This document shows positions 46,601-52,642 of a stretch of DNA of 52,642 nucleotides, piece by piece (position 1 is the first letter of the stretch; each line of letters begins with the position of its first letter). The translations under genes were made by a program, and so were the position numbers. The notes below the pieces were generated by a model. The model saw only the letters and a list, made by a program, of their open reading frames with translations. It was not told the origin of the DNA and made no database searches. This stretch comes from Pyrinomonadaceae bacterium (GTDB lineage: Bacteria; Acidobacteriota; Blastocatellia; Pyrinomonadales; Pyrinomonadaceae): positions 1 to 52,642 of the forward strand of contig JALHNX010000012.1 of assembly GCA_022843305.1 (NCBI GenBank). Reading direction: 5' to 3'.

Positions 46601-49600
46601 GAGCTTCGGGATTATTCCGGAACTGCTCAACGGTCATCTGCCCGACGCCCGGAGTATTCCGCGTCCACTCGGGCACGTTAGCCGGCATTACTTGGAATAG
46701 CCCCGTCGCCTTGGTCCGGGTATTCTGGACTCGAGATCTGCCTCCGGACTCCTGTTGCATCGTCCCAATCCGCATCGCGCTGAGAAGAGTCCCGAGGTCT
46801 GCCTGCTGGATCGTCATCGTCGACGACGCTTCTTTTGCTTTCTTTTTATCTGCTTCTTTTATGGAGTCAACAGACCCGAAATTGGCACTCTTGACTTTAT
46901 CAACAGACGTCGCCATTTTATCCAGGCTCGACGTCGTCTTCTTGGCAGCCTCGTCCAAATTGACAACCGTCAGGCCGGCAGCTTTCGCGCTCGTCACGAA
47001 ATCGGCGATCGCCGGATTTTTCATCAGGGCGTTGTTCACCTGAATTGACTTATTACCCAGCCAGTCGTTTTCCGTCTTGAGACCCAGCGTCGTCGCCTGG
47101 TTCATCAACTTGAATTTGGGATCGTTGGGATCCTGTTGCCAGAGACTACGGATATCGAACGTCTTTTGATCGTCCTGCTGTCTCAAATCCCCGACGGATA
47201 GTGTCCCCTGGTTTTCTGAGAAAACGTTCTTAATACCGGTCCAGATTGCAGTGCCGATGTCTCTCCCGGCAGCATAGAGACGCGGAATGAGACTCAGCAG
47301 CATTCCGGGCAATCTCTTGAACAATTCGAAGAGAGCTTTGATCCCTTCCCAGATGATCCCGCCGAGGGCACGCATAATCGCCCCGAAATTATTGTAGAGC
47401 CAGTTGCCAATCCATTTGACTAAGTCGATGATGCTGTTGACGAGCCACTTGATCACGGCGACGTTGAGATCAGCATAACGCTTGACTATTTTCAGGAAAG
47501 TTTCCCAGGCTCCTTGCCAGTTGCCGCGGAATATTTGAATAAAGAAAGTAATGATGTCGAGGACGTTGTCAGTCGCCAGTTTGATCAAACCGGTGATCGC
47601 TCCCCAGATAGTCCGGACAACGGCGGTGATAGTTCCACCCCATCGACCCCAGAAATCGGTGATCCACGCCAACAGCGTTTGAATTTTATGTTGGATCCCG
47701 GCTGACATCTCTCCGGTGATCGCCGTCAGTTGAGGCATCGTCGCCTTCCACCAGACGAGAATTTTATTGACGATGACGTTAATTATATCGTAGACATATT
47801 CCATCGCCCCGCCGACGACTTCGACAATTTTGTTCCAGACGAGGACGGTGAAATCTCGGATCCCGCCGAAATTCGTCTGCCAAACTTTATAGAGTGTCAC
47901 GATCGCCGCCCCGATGAGCACGGGCAATCCGATGATCGGCGAGACGGCTGACAGGATAGCCCCGCCGGCGATCGCGACAATTGACGCAATGGCACCCCAA
48001 CCTTGGTCCCACGCGTCCCATAAGACTTTCATTACACCTGCGGCGGCGACCACTCCGGCGACCAGGGCAGCAATCACGGCGACGACCCCGGCAATGATCG
48101 GGAGGAGAGAGGCAAGTGCTGCCCCGACAGTCGCCGCACCGGTCAGGGCGAGTAACCCCTCGACGACAGAAGAAACGACGATGATAATGGCACCGCCGGC
48201 TGCGAGCAGTGGTCCGATGGCAGCGACGAGAGCCGTGATCACGACGATCGCCTGTTGCACCGGCGCTGGGAGATTCGTGAATATATCAGTGACTTTTCCA
48301 AAGACGGTCGCGATCGCGATGACGACTTCCGTGAGCGGTTCTTTTATGCGATTGAAGATCACGAGTCCCAGAGTCTCAGCCTGTGACTTCAGGGCTTCCC
48401 AGGCTCCACCCAATCCTTTGGTCCGAGCAGCCGCCAATTCCTGAGCCGCGTTAGTCCTCATCACGGCTTCCTTCATTTTATCGAAGGCTGCCTGCCCGTC
48501 TCCGAAGACGATGATCGCGGCACGGACGGCGTCTGACCCGAAAATGGTATTCAACGCCTGAGCTTTTTGCTCCTCGGATAATCCCTTGAGTCCGCCCTCG
48601 AACTGACCGATGATGTCTCGCATCGACTTCATCTTGCCTTCCGAGTCGAAGACGGCGACACCGAGTTTCTCCATAACAGCCCGGGCATTATCAGTGGGCG
48701 ACTGGAGGCGCTGCATCATTGTCTTCAGTGACGTCCCGGCGTCAGAGCCCTTGATCCCCTTATTTGCCAACTCGCCGATGAGGGCGACGACGTCCTCGAT
48801 CGGGACTTTGGCTCCGGCGAACACGGCTCCCGCCTGTTGCAGGGACGCGGCGACGTCCTGGACTTCTGCCGATGATGCGTTGGCAGCCGCAGCCAGGAGA
48901 TCGGCGACCCGTCCAGCTTCTTTGGCTTCCAGCGAAAATGTGTTCAACGCATTGGCGGTGATCTCAGCTGCCTGGGCGGCGTCCATACCGCCGGCGACGG
49001 CGAGTTGTAATGTGCCCTTGGCGGCGTCCATTGCCTGGGCGGCGTTCAATCCGGCTTTGCCGAGCTCAGTCATCGCGGCGGCGGCGTCTTTCGCCGACAC
49101 TCCCGGGAGAGATAAGTCGTTACCGAGGGCAATGGCGACCTTCGCTGCTTTCTCCATTTCTCCGGCGGTCGCCTGAGTGACAGCCGCGAACATATTCATC
49201 GACTTCTCGTATTCCAATCCGATTGTCAATACGGAGGCGAACCCGGCGACGATCGGGGCGGTGACGGCGGCGGTCGCAGCAACGCCGGCACCGGCAGCCC
49301 CATTACCAATCATTCTGGCGCCGTTGACACGGTCTCGAGTTCTCTGGTTCTGCGCCCGATTTAACTGCTGTTGACGACGGATCTCGGCATTCGCACTCCG
49401 CTCACGCTCGCGGTCGAGAGTTTGCTGGGCACGGATCTCAGCCTGGATCGTCCGTTGTCTCTCACGAGCTACCCGGTCAGTTTCCCGGGCGATCATCTGC
49501 TGAGTTCTTAATTGTTGCTGGGTGAGACGCTCATTGAGGACAGCCGTCTGTTGGGCAGCCTTCTGCTGAGACTGGTGACTTCTCTGGTGTTCTCGGTCAA

Positions 49601-49916
49601 TGAGCTGCTGATTTCTCAACACCTCCCGGCGAGTCTTCTCTGAAGCCTGAACTTTTTTATTTTCGGTCTCAATAATTGACCGTGTAATTTTTTCTTGCTG
49701 CTGGATCATCTGGGCGGTGGACCGTGACATTTTGGCTGGGTCAAATCCCGTCTTCGCCAAGTTGTCCATTGCCTTCTGAATCCGCTCAATTGACTTGACC
49801 GCTCGCTTCTCCCAACGGGTCATTTCAGATTCCAAGTCACGGGTCCCGGCGCGAGCTCCCTGTGAGTCGACGTCGACCCCGATGACTACGTGATAACTGT
49901 ATTGCTCGTTGGGCAT
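43677..49916 (-). CDS. Tail tape measure protein with lytic transglycosylase domain
   Basis: A 2,079-residue tape measure. An N-terminal coiled coil of Gln/Arg-rich heptads (residues ~30-170) leads into a TP901-type core (GLEYEKSMNMFAAVTQAT, ELGKAGLNAAQAMDAAKGTL) and hydrophobic segments (VVITALVAAIGPLLAAGGAIIIVV). Around residues 1045-1180 sits a lytic transglycosylase domain (MQQESGG with catalytic Glu, TKATGLFQVMPANV, AAAWYGGP), for cell-wall opening during DNA injection. More coiled coil and a Gly/Met-rich region follow. The best start is the ATG at 49916 after GGGAG; a TTG two codons upstream is closer to the Shine-Dalgarno than usual. Confidence 0.93.
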   Translation of the reverse strand: MPNEQYSYHVVIGVDVDSQGARAGTRDLESEMTRWEKRAVKSIERIQKAMDNLAKTGFDPAKMSRSTAQMIQQQEKITRSIIETENKKVQASEKTRREVLRNQQLIDREHQRSHQSQQKAAQQTAVLNERLTQQQLRTQQMIARETDRVARERQRTIQAEIRAQQTLDRERERSANAEIRRQQQLNRAQNQRTRDRVNGARMIGNGAAGAGVAATAAVTAPIVAGFASVLTIGLEYEKSMNMFAAVTQATAGEMEKAAKVAIALGNDLSLPGVSAKDAAAAMTELGKAGLNAAQAMDAAKGTLQLAVAGGMDAAQAAEITANALNTFSLEAKEAGRVADLLAAAANASSAEVQDVAASLQQAGAVFAGAKVPIEDVVALIGELANKGIKGSDAGTSLKTMMQRLQSPTDNARAVMEKLGVAVFDSEGKMKSMRDIIGQFEGGLKGLSEEQKAQALNTIFGSDAVRAAIIVFGDGQAAFDKMKEAVMRTNAAQELAAARTKGLGGAWEALKSQAETLGLVIFNRIKEPLTEVVIAIATVFGKVTDIFTNLPAPVQQAIVVITALVAAIGPLLAAGGAIIIVVSSVVEGLLALTGAATVGAALASLLPIIAGVVAVIAALVAGVVAAAGVMKVLWDAWDQGWGAIASIVAIAGGAILSAVSPIIGLPVLIGAAIVTLYKVWQTNFGGIRDFTVLVWNKIVEVVGGAMEYVYDIINVIVNKILVWWKATMPQLTAITGEMSAGIQHKIQTLLAWITDFWGRWGGTITAVVRTIWGAITGLIKLATDNVLDIITFFIQIFRGNWQGAWETFLKIVKRYADLNVAVIKWLVNSIIDLVKWIGNWLYNNFGAIMRALGGIIWEGIKALFELFKRLPGMLLSLIPRLYAAGRDIGTAIWTGIKNVFSENQGTLSVGDLRQQDDQKTFDIRSLWQQDPNDPKFKLMNQATTLGLKTENDWLGNKSIQVNNALMKNPAIADFVTSAKAAGLTVVNLDEAAKKTTSSLDKMATSVDKVKSANFGSVDSIKEADKKKAKEASSTMTIQQADLGTLLSAMRIGTMQQESGGRSRVQNTRTKATGLFQVMPANVPEWTRNTPGVGQMTVEQFRNNPEAQIKVFNLYMGRYLATALKMAKGNKEVAVRMAAAAWYGGPDNMKDYAANFGGKGDEPTFNQYTAKVLARTKRGLGKVKGGKTGDYDAMSSLEVPKTPWELADEQIMQNAQQRLQKLVLLSRELNVELTSPIVASTQAEIAAGQEKELRILEELQRKRQQIALLIDQMGVSEQDYQSTNLQIATESLTKLQSLADAQGLVNSTYDDGVQRLAAMKAATGETLTPLEEFNLKMEQLREKTGLSKEEFERLNPKLAQTRDLLNQIFQTDKDNKFREQMNKFTADMTQEIQKIEREARAAGMTEDQRRDFERANEADDYIRNNKIPVTPFGLGSDYVREMFRRRNAAQDQLRAAEKSQEQTKLFADTLKEMNERLRENTDLTETQRFELELTTGSLKDLTEEQKNQLRLTQQQLEMKSKIDAYNDFVKQAGMDFGGIFADSFMALFEKGVKGALDTLGQGVKSFFKNLFLNVMNQLATGLQNKIADQFLKVFGIGKNNGAGGASGNGAGGGIMSLFNRGGGGGGASSGSSGGVSLSTTSTSFVNNPAVRAGGSAPQQAMQMLQNIPGLDLPTLTQNATPTPLGGAMRQISSGLPMTLAHEIAHGSAGPKGAGAGKMSIGNIFGKGGIFGDKGFGFNSGTISTVGMIGGMAGSMIGGPVGNIMMGAASGIGMMSSLASMLGISSLGGPVGLAVGAAIGGIMALGQVLFGRNKQRRADEKTRNQAMLDSFAAIDKLIADVSSDKIDGAQALSQADEIRKNYLDAMGQLKDSKARRHALADVSRIDAKINILKGAVKSQEGRQANLARLTPTFGDGGSTSQFIGGNYRVNPLGYVSGPGGPKSDSIMARISNREYVLDAKTTSNIGVNRLDAIRRNQGKNLGNILFAEIDETPRFADGGSLMNNSIVGSGVSQPGSGTGEIKVYNTVNVFENEDGSFTATTDTWIDTPQGKKKIEATVEEVIYRNGRDGAIPKALRRAEGGS

Positions 49917-49929
49917 ATCCAAATCTCCC

Positions 49930-50219
49930 GTGAAACAGGTCCGTTTTGCTGTGAAACGGCTCTAATTCAAAAAAGCTGTCTCTAAGTTGTTGAAAATAAA
50001 GGACAAGACTGATAAATGCATTTTAAGCAGGTTTTAGGATCGAGTCCATATAGTTATATCTCCTCGAAAACCGTTCTGACAAGTCTTTACAAACAAACAA
50101 CTTAACTTTTCAAAAAATGGTCAAAAATGGTGCAATTCCTGTTTTAGACCAATTTGCTGTGTCAAACATAACACAGGTGTTTCACGAAAATTGTGCCTGT
50201 CTTGACACAGTGAAACAAA
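49930..50219. repeat. Regulatory island R2 (related to R1)
   Basis: Non-coding region upstream of the tape measure. GTGAAAC sites at 49930, 49951 and 50210; dispersed element at 50020-50061; and a 50-bp imperfect inverted repeat at 50159-50208 (GTGTCAA...TTGACAC) around GTGTTTCAC. Part order, spacing and the 50-bp length match island R1. No firm -10/-35 was assigned. Confidence 0.72.
50020..50061 (+). repeat. Dispersed 45-bp element, copy 6
   Basis: TTTTAAGCAGG...TTTTA (GCAGGTTTTA at 50027-50036), 15-bp gap with CGAGTCC, AGTTATATCT at 50052-50061. The hairpin of other copies is not kept, but the spacing is. Confidence 0.68.
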
Positions 50220-50270
50220 AAGAGGAAGGAAGCCTTCCAATTTCTTCAATTTTCAAGCTCCTTCCTCTCT
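50217..50270 (-). terminator. Terminator after the tail chaperone genes
   Basis: Minus strand AGAGGAAGGA pairs with TCCTTCCTCT across a ~29-nt loop and TTTTTG follows. It would separate the chaperone/tube transcript from the tape measure. Confidence 0.75.
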
Positions 50271-50306
50271 GACTCAACCCTATTTTTCCCAGTGGAAAAT
50301 CCGGTT

Positions 50307-50594
50307 CTACTTCTGGTTCCGCTTCCGATTCTCAGCATTTTGGAAGCACTCAATTCCGAACTTCATTTCATCGGTCAGAGTGTGATCCAGAGTCATCGTC
50401 CCGAACTGATGCCTTAACTTCAGAGAGCAAACTTCTGTGACTACTCTCTGCCACTCCCAAGGTAAATGGTCCATTGTTTTATGACCATTTAAGATGTTCG
50501 TGAAAGCGGCTTCTAATTCAGTCCGGATTTTCCCTTCATAAAATCGAACGACTCGTGCATTTTGTCGACGGCGTCCGAGAAGAGACTCGGGCAA
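50307..50594 (-). CDS. Second tail chaperone frame (T-like), reached by -1 frameshift
   Basis: A frame with no good ribosome-binding site. The in-frame sequence downstream of the slip site is IRTELEAAFTNILNGHKTMDHLPWEW..., 73 residues, fused after residue 307 of the upstream protein. In lambda and many siphoviruses the equivalent G-T fusion is made by slippage and guides tape-measure assembly. The initiation codon in this frame (50594) is probably not used. The gene is just upstream of the tape measure, the usual place. Confidence 0.72.
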   Translation of the reverse strand: MPESLLGRRRQNARVVRFYEGKIRTELEAAFTNILNGHKTMDHLPWEWQRVVTEVCSLKLRHQFGTMTLDHTLTDEMKFGIECFQNAENRKRNQK

Positions 50595-51448
50595 AATAAT
50601 TCAATGAACTTTTGGACTTGCTTCTTGTCGTCGTGATTGAACCGCGTTCCCGGTGTCCCGACGGCGATCCCCTCGACGTCGACGAGGTGCATTGTCCCAT
50701 AGCGAATCTTCGCCATAAAATTTTCTTCCAATTCGGCGATTGAGACTTCACCCTGCTTCTTGGATTTGATCCGATTGACCGCCTGGTCGTAGTCACGGCG
50801 GATCTCACTCGTCGGCGTCTTGAACGTGAAGATCCCGGCGCGTTTCGCCAGCTGCGGATCGCGGCTGCCCAAGAGTGCCAGGACTTTGACAAATTCCGAT
50901 GCTTCAAATAAGAATTTGAAACTCATATTGATCGAGTTGTCAAAGAGCGTGAAATGCCACTGCTCCAGGAAAGTCTCAACGGCTTCACTGGCGCCCTCCG
51001 GATATAGGTTCGCGAACTTGACCATTTGATCACGGTCAACTTCCTCTTCGGTGAATTGACCGTTGCCCGTCGGGATCTTCAGAAGACCGCCTTGGACGAT
51101 GCTCCGATAGAGCTCCGAATTGACGGTGATCAAATGCGCCGTGTCAATTTCCTGGTCCTGGCTTCGACCGACTCGTTTGAGCTGAGTCTTGAACGCCGAT
51201 TCGCGGGCGATCCAGGCGGCGGGTGATTCCCACCCCAATTTATGAAGCATCAGGGCTCCGGAAGGAAGTCCCGAGTTTCGGTCCATAACTTCGGTCTGCG
51301 GAAACGCCTTGCCGTCGGCGACATACATCTCCATTTCCCGTTCAAAATCTTTACCCTTAAAAGTCCAGGTGTTATTGGCTTCTCGAGCCAATTCGATCTG
51401 TGACTTAGGTTGGGTAGTATCGTCTGTCATTGTATTTTCGTCTGTCAT
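50513..51448 (-). CDS. Tail assembly chaperone (G-like) with frameshift site
   Basis: A 311-residue protein with no sharp family motif but the position of a tail assembly chaperone. Near its end the minus strand reads AAG GGA AAA, giving the slippery heptamer GGGAAAA (50528-50534) in the correct phase. A -1 slip there continues into the frame ending at 50307 and yields a 380-residue fusion. Without slippage translation stops at 50513. AGGAGATAATATCG precedes the ATG at 51448. It is longer than lambda gpG (140 residues). Confidence 0.75.
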   Translation of the reverse strand: MTDENTMTDDTTQPKSQIELAREANNTWTFKGKDFEREMEMYVADGKAFPQTEVMDRNSGLPSGALMLHKLGWESPAAWIARESAFKTQLKRVGRSQDQEIDTAHLITVNSELYRSIVQGGLLKIPTGNGQFTEEEVDRDQMVKFANLYPEGASEAVETFLEQWHFTLFDNSINMSFKFLFEASEFVKVLALLGSRDPQLAKRAGIFTFKTPTSEIRRDYDQAVNRIKSKKQGEVSIAELEENFMAKIRYGTMHLVDVEGIAVGTPGTRFNHDDKKQVQKFIELFCPSLFSDAVDKMHESFDFMKGKSGLN

Positions 51449-51480
51449 CGATATTATCTCCTAAGTTTTATCTGAAAATG

Positions 51481-51520
51481 TCTCAGGCGGCTTCTATTTG
51501 CAAATATCCCCCGCCTGAGA
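51481..51520. other. Perfect 10-bp inverted repeat with inner palindrome
   Basis: TCTCAGGCGG and CCGCCTGAGA flank CTTC-TATTTGCAAATA-TCCC. The inner TATTTGCAAATA is itself palindromic. It lies between two tail genes and has no clear U-run in the direction of transcription, so processing or regulation seems more likely than termination. Confidence 0.6.
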
Positions 51521-51537
51521 TAATATCTCTCGGCGTT

Positions 51538-52158
51538 TTAGTCGCCGGAAGAGTCTTTTGCCAAAAATTCCAATGCTTTCTTGGCGATGTTTTCGGTGAA
51601 TCCCGGGACACCCGCGAAATCAGCGTAGCTGTAAGTCGAGACCGTCGCCCACTGGGCGTTGGTGCCACCGGCTTTGATCAAATGCGTCCGCCCCGGAAAA
51701 TCTTTCGGAATATCCGAGTCTTCGGGATTGACGGTTGATTGAGTGCCTGCTCCGAGATTTTCTTCAGGTGCAACCAGCGGGTGAGCCGTCGTGACGCCGT
51801 TGGACGTCGTATGAACCTGGACTTGATTTTTTGCCAGTTCATCGGCGTTCGCCGGAGCATTGGGATCCGTGGTCTTTTTACCCAACGCGATCAGGTCACG
51901 GGCGGCTGCCTGCTCCTTTTCGAGCTGCTGAAGATTTCTGAAGACGTCCGTCAGTTTTTGACCGCCGGGGACGACGTCCGTTTCCCCGAGCTGGACTTTA
52001 CGCATCTCAGCCTCATATTCCTCGTTGGACATTTTCGTATACGACGGTTTTTCAACCGGGACTGAGAGCTTCGACACGTCGATCGCGGCGACTTCCTTGC
52101 CGCCGAGCGTCGTCACTGTCGTCGCTGCCTCTTTTTCTTTTGATTGTTCATTAGCCAT
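51538..52158 (-). CDS. Hypothetical tail-module protein
   Basis: A 206-residue acidic, Ala/Glu/Thr-rich protein, with a helical central stretch (DVFRNLQQLEKEQAAARDLIALG) and a C-terminal section that looks folded (QWATVSTYSYADFAGVPGFTENIAKKALEFL). No family is recognised. It is between the tail-tube-like gene and the tail chaperone, so it is a tail component or assembly factor by position. GGAGGAGCAAG precedes the ATG. Confidence 0.65.
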   Translation of the reverse strand: MANEQSKEKEAATTVTTLGGKEVAAIDVSKLSVPVEKPSYTKMSNEEYEAEMRKVQLGETDVVPGGQKLTDVFRNLQQLEKEQAAARDLIALGKKTTDPNAPANADELAKNQVQVHTTSNGVTTAHPLVAPEENLGAGTQSTVNPEDSDIPKDFPGRTHLIKAGGTNAQWATVSTYSYADFAGVPGFTENIAKKALEFLAKDSSGD

Positions 52159-52180
52159 TATCTTGCTCCTCCCTGAAAAA

Positions 52181-52642
52181 TTAGATTAAAACTTTATCCG
52201 TCTGAATACGGCTCGTGTAATAACCCTTAGTAACCGCATCGCGCTCGGGCATAATTTCCAGGGAAATCGCGCCGTAGTCCTGGTCCGTGTCGCCGTCGAC
52301 CAACGAGAAGCGAGCCTTCGGGGCTTTGACTTCATATTCGTAGTAGAGCGGCGTCGCGCCGATCTTCTCGAAGCCGACAAATTTAATTGTCGTATTCGTC
52401 AGGATTCTGCGCTGGACGAGCGATTTGAAATAGGGGAGTGAAGATTTGAGATCGACCTTGACACGGATCATCGCGTTCGCCTTACCCCAGACGCTGTTTC
52501 GGGCAAAGGCACCGGATTGGTTTGTCGTGGCATCTTTGAAAGCGTCTCCCGGTCTTTTTGTCGTCCGACCGTTGTTTCCCCCTTCGATACTCAGCGAGAT
52601 CAACTCGCCGTCGTTGGTGAAATTATAGGTGATCGGTAGAGC
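52181..52642 (-). CDS. Probable major tail tube protein, partial at right edge
   Basis: The frame is open to the edge (ALPITYNFTNDGEL before a TTG that lacks a ribosome-binding site), so the gene continues outside. About 154 residues are visible. A beta-rich pattern resembles tail-tube/Hcp-type proteins: LSIEGGNNGRTTKRPGD, MIRVKVDLKSSLPYFKSLVQRRILTNTTIKFVG, then YYEYEVKAPKARFSLVDGD. Position upstream of the chaperone and tape measure agrees. The family assignment is tentative. Confidence 0.5.
   Translation of the reverse strand, partial: ALPITYNFTNDGELISLSIEGGNNGRTTKRPGDAFKDATTNQSGAFARNSVWGKANAMIRVKVDLKSSLPYFKSLVQRRILTNTTIKFVGFEKIGATPLYYEYEVKAPKARFSLVDGDTDQDYGAISLEIMPERDAVTKGYYTSRIQTDKVLI

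Noticed and set aside
47914-49374. Long plus-strand open frames opposite the tape measure, rich in Ala/Thr/Pro
   Set aside because: They are shadows created by the biased codon use of the tape measure; no ribosome-binding sites or promoters accompany them.

Overview
The window is a stretch of a tailed double-stranded DNA bacteriophage genome. The evidence is a phage-type replication block, a lysis cassette (endolysin, holin-like proteins, overlapping spanin-like pair) and a long-tail module (tail-tube-like protein, frameshifted tail chaperone, 2,079-residue tape measure, lambda L-like tip protein, fiber). The long tape measure points to siphovirus morphology. The overlapping spanin-like genes suggest a Gram-negative host. 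Nothing here names the host, and no tRNA, integrase, terminase or capsid gene is in view.

Layout: (1) positions 1-25,765, minus strand: small early-type genes, then RNase H, DnaB helicase, an initiator-like protein with an iteron cluster inside its gene, sliding clamp, dCMP deaminase and PolA-type polymerase. These are followed by a nucleotide/DNA-modification block: radical SAM, glycosyltransferase, a kinase fused to a HhH-GPD glycosylase-like domain, a ThyA-family hydroxymethylase, a MazG-like dUTPase/dCTPase and a Nudix hydrolase. (2) 25,979-33,679, plus strand: a divergent early operon set carrying a Ycf46-like AAA+ ATPase with rearranged motif order, DUF1257 and DUF2997 proteins and a DUF3150-like protein. 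(3) 33,834-37,399, minus: lysis. (4) 37,431-52,642, minus: tail genes, running off the right edge.

The most unusual layer is non-coding. Ten near-identical strong promoters share -35 TTTACT (TTTACA once), a 17-bp spacer, mostly an AT motif in that spacer, and A/T tracts upstream. Nine of them drive transcripts that begin with a small hairpin, and the genes behind them carry a stereotyped Shine-Dalgarno leader (TTCTAAGGAGCAAA or a close variant). In four of these operons a complete type II hammerhead ribozyme sits exactly between the first gene's stop codon and the second gene, with compensatory base changes between copies. The tenth promoter drives no gene: it precedes an ~80-nt RNA with its own terminator, and that RNA contains a 14-nt stretch complementary to the shared Shine-Dalgarno leader. 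Together these look like a post-transcriptional control system: common promoter, common leader, ribozyme-split operons and an antisense RNA able to cover the common ribosome-binding site.

Other DNA-level structure includes a ~45-bp element dispersed in six places, two related ~280-bp regulatory islands (upstream of gene 12,224-12,724 and of the tape measure) with a 50-bp inverted repeat and GTGAAACA sites, and a lambda-O-like origin candidate. Five proteins, including the polymerase and the AAA+ ATPase, share a basic-then-acidic C-terminal tail.
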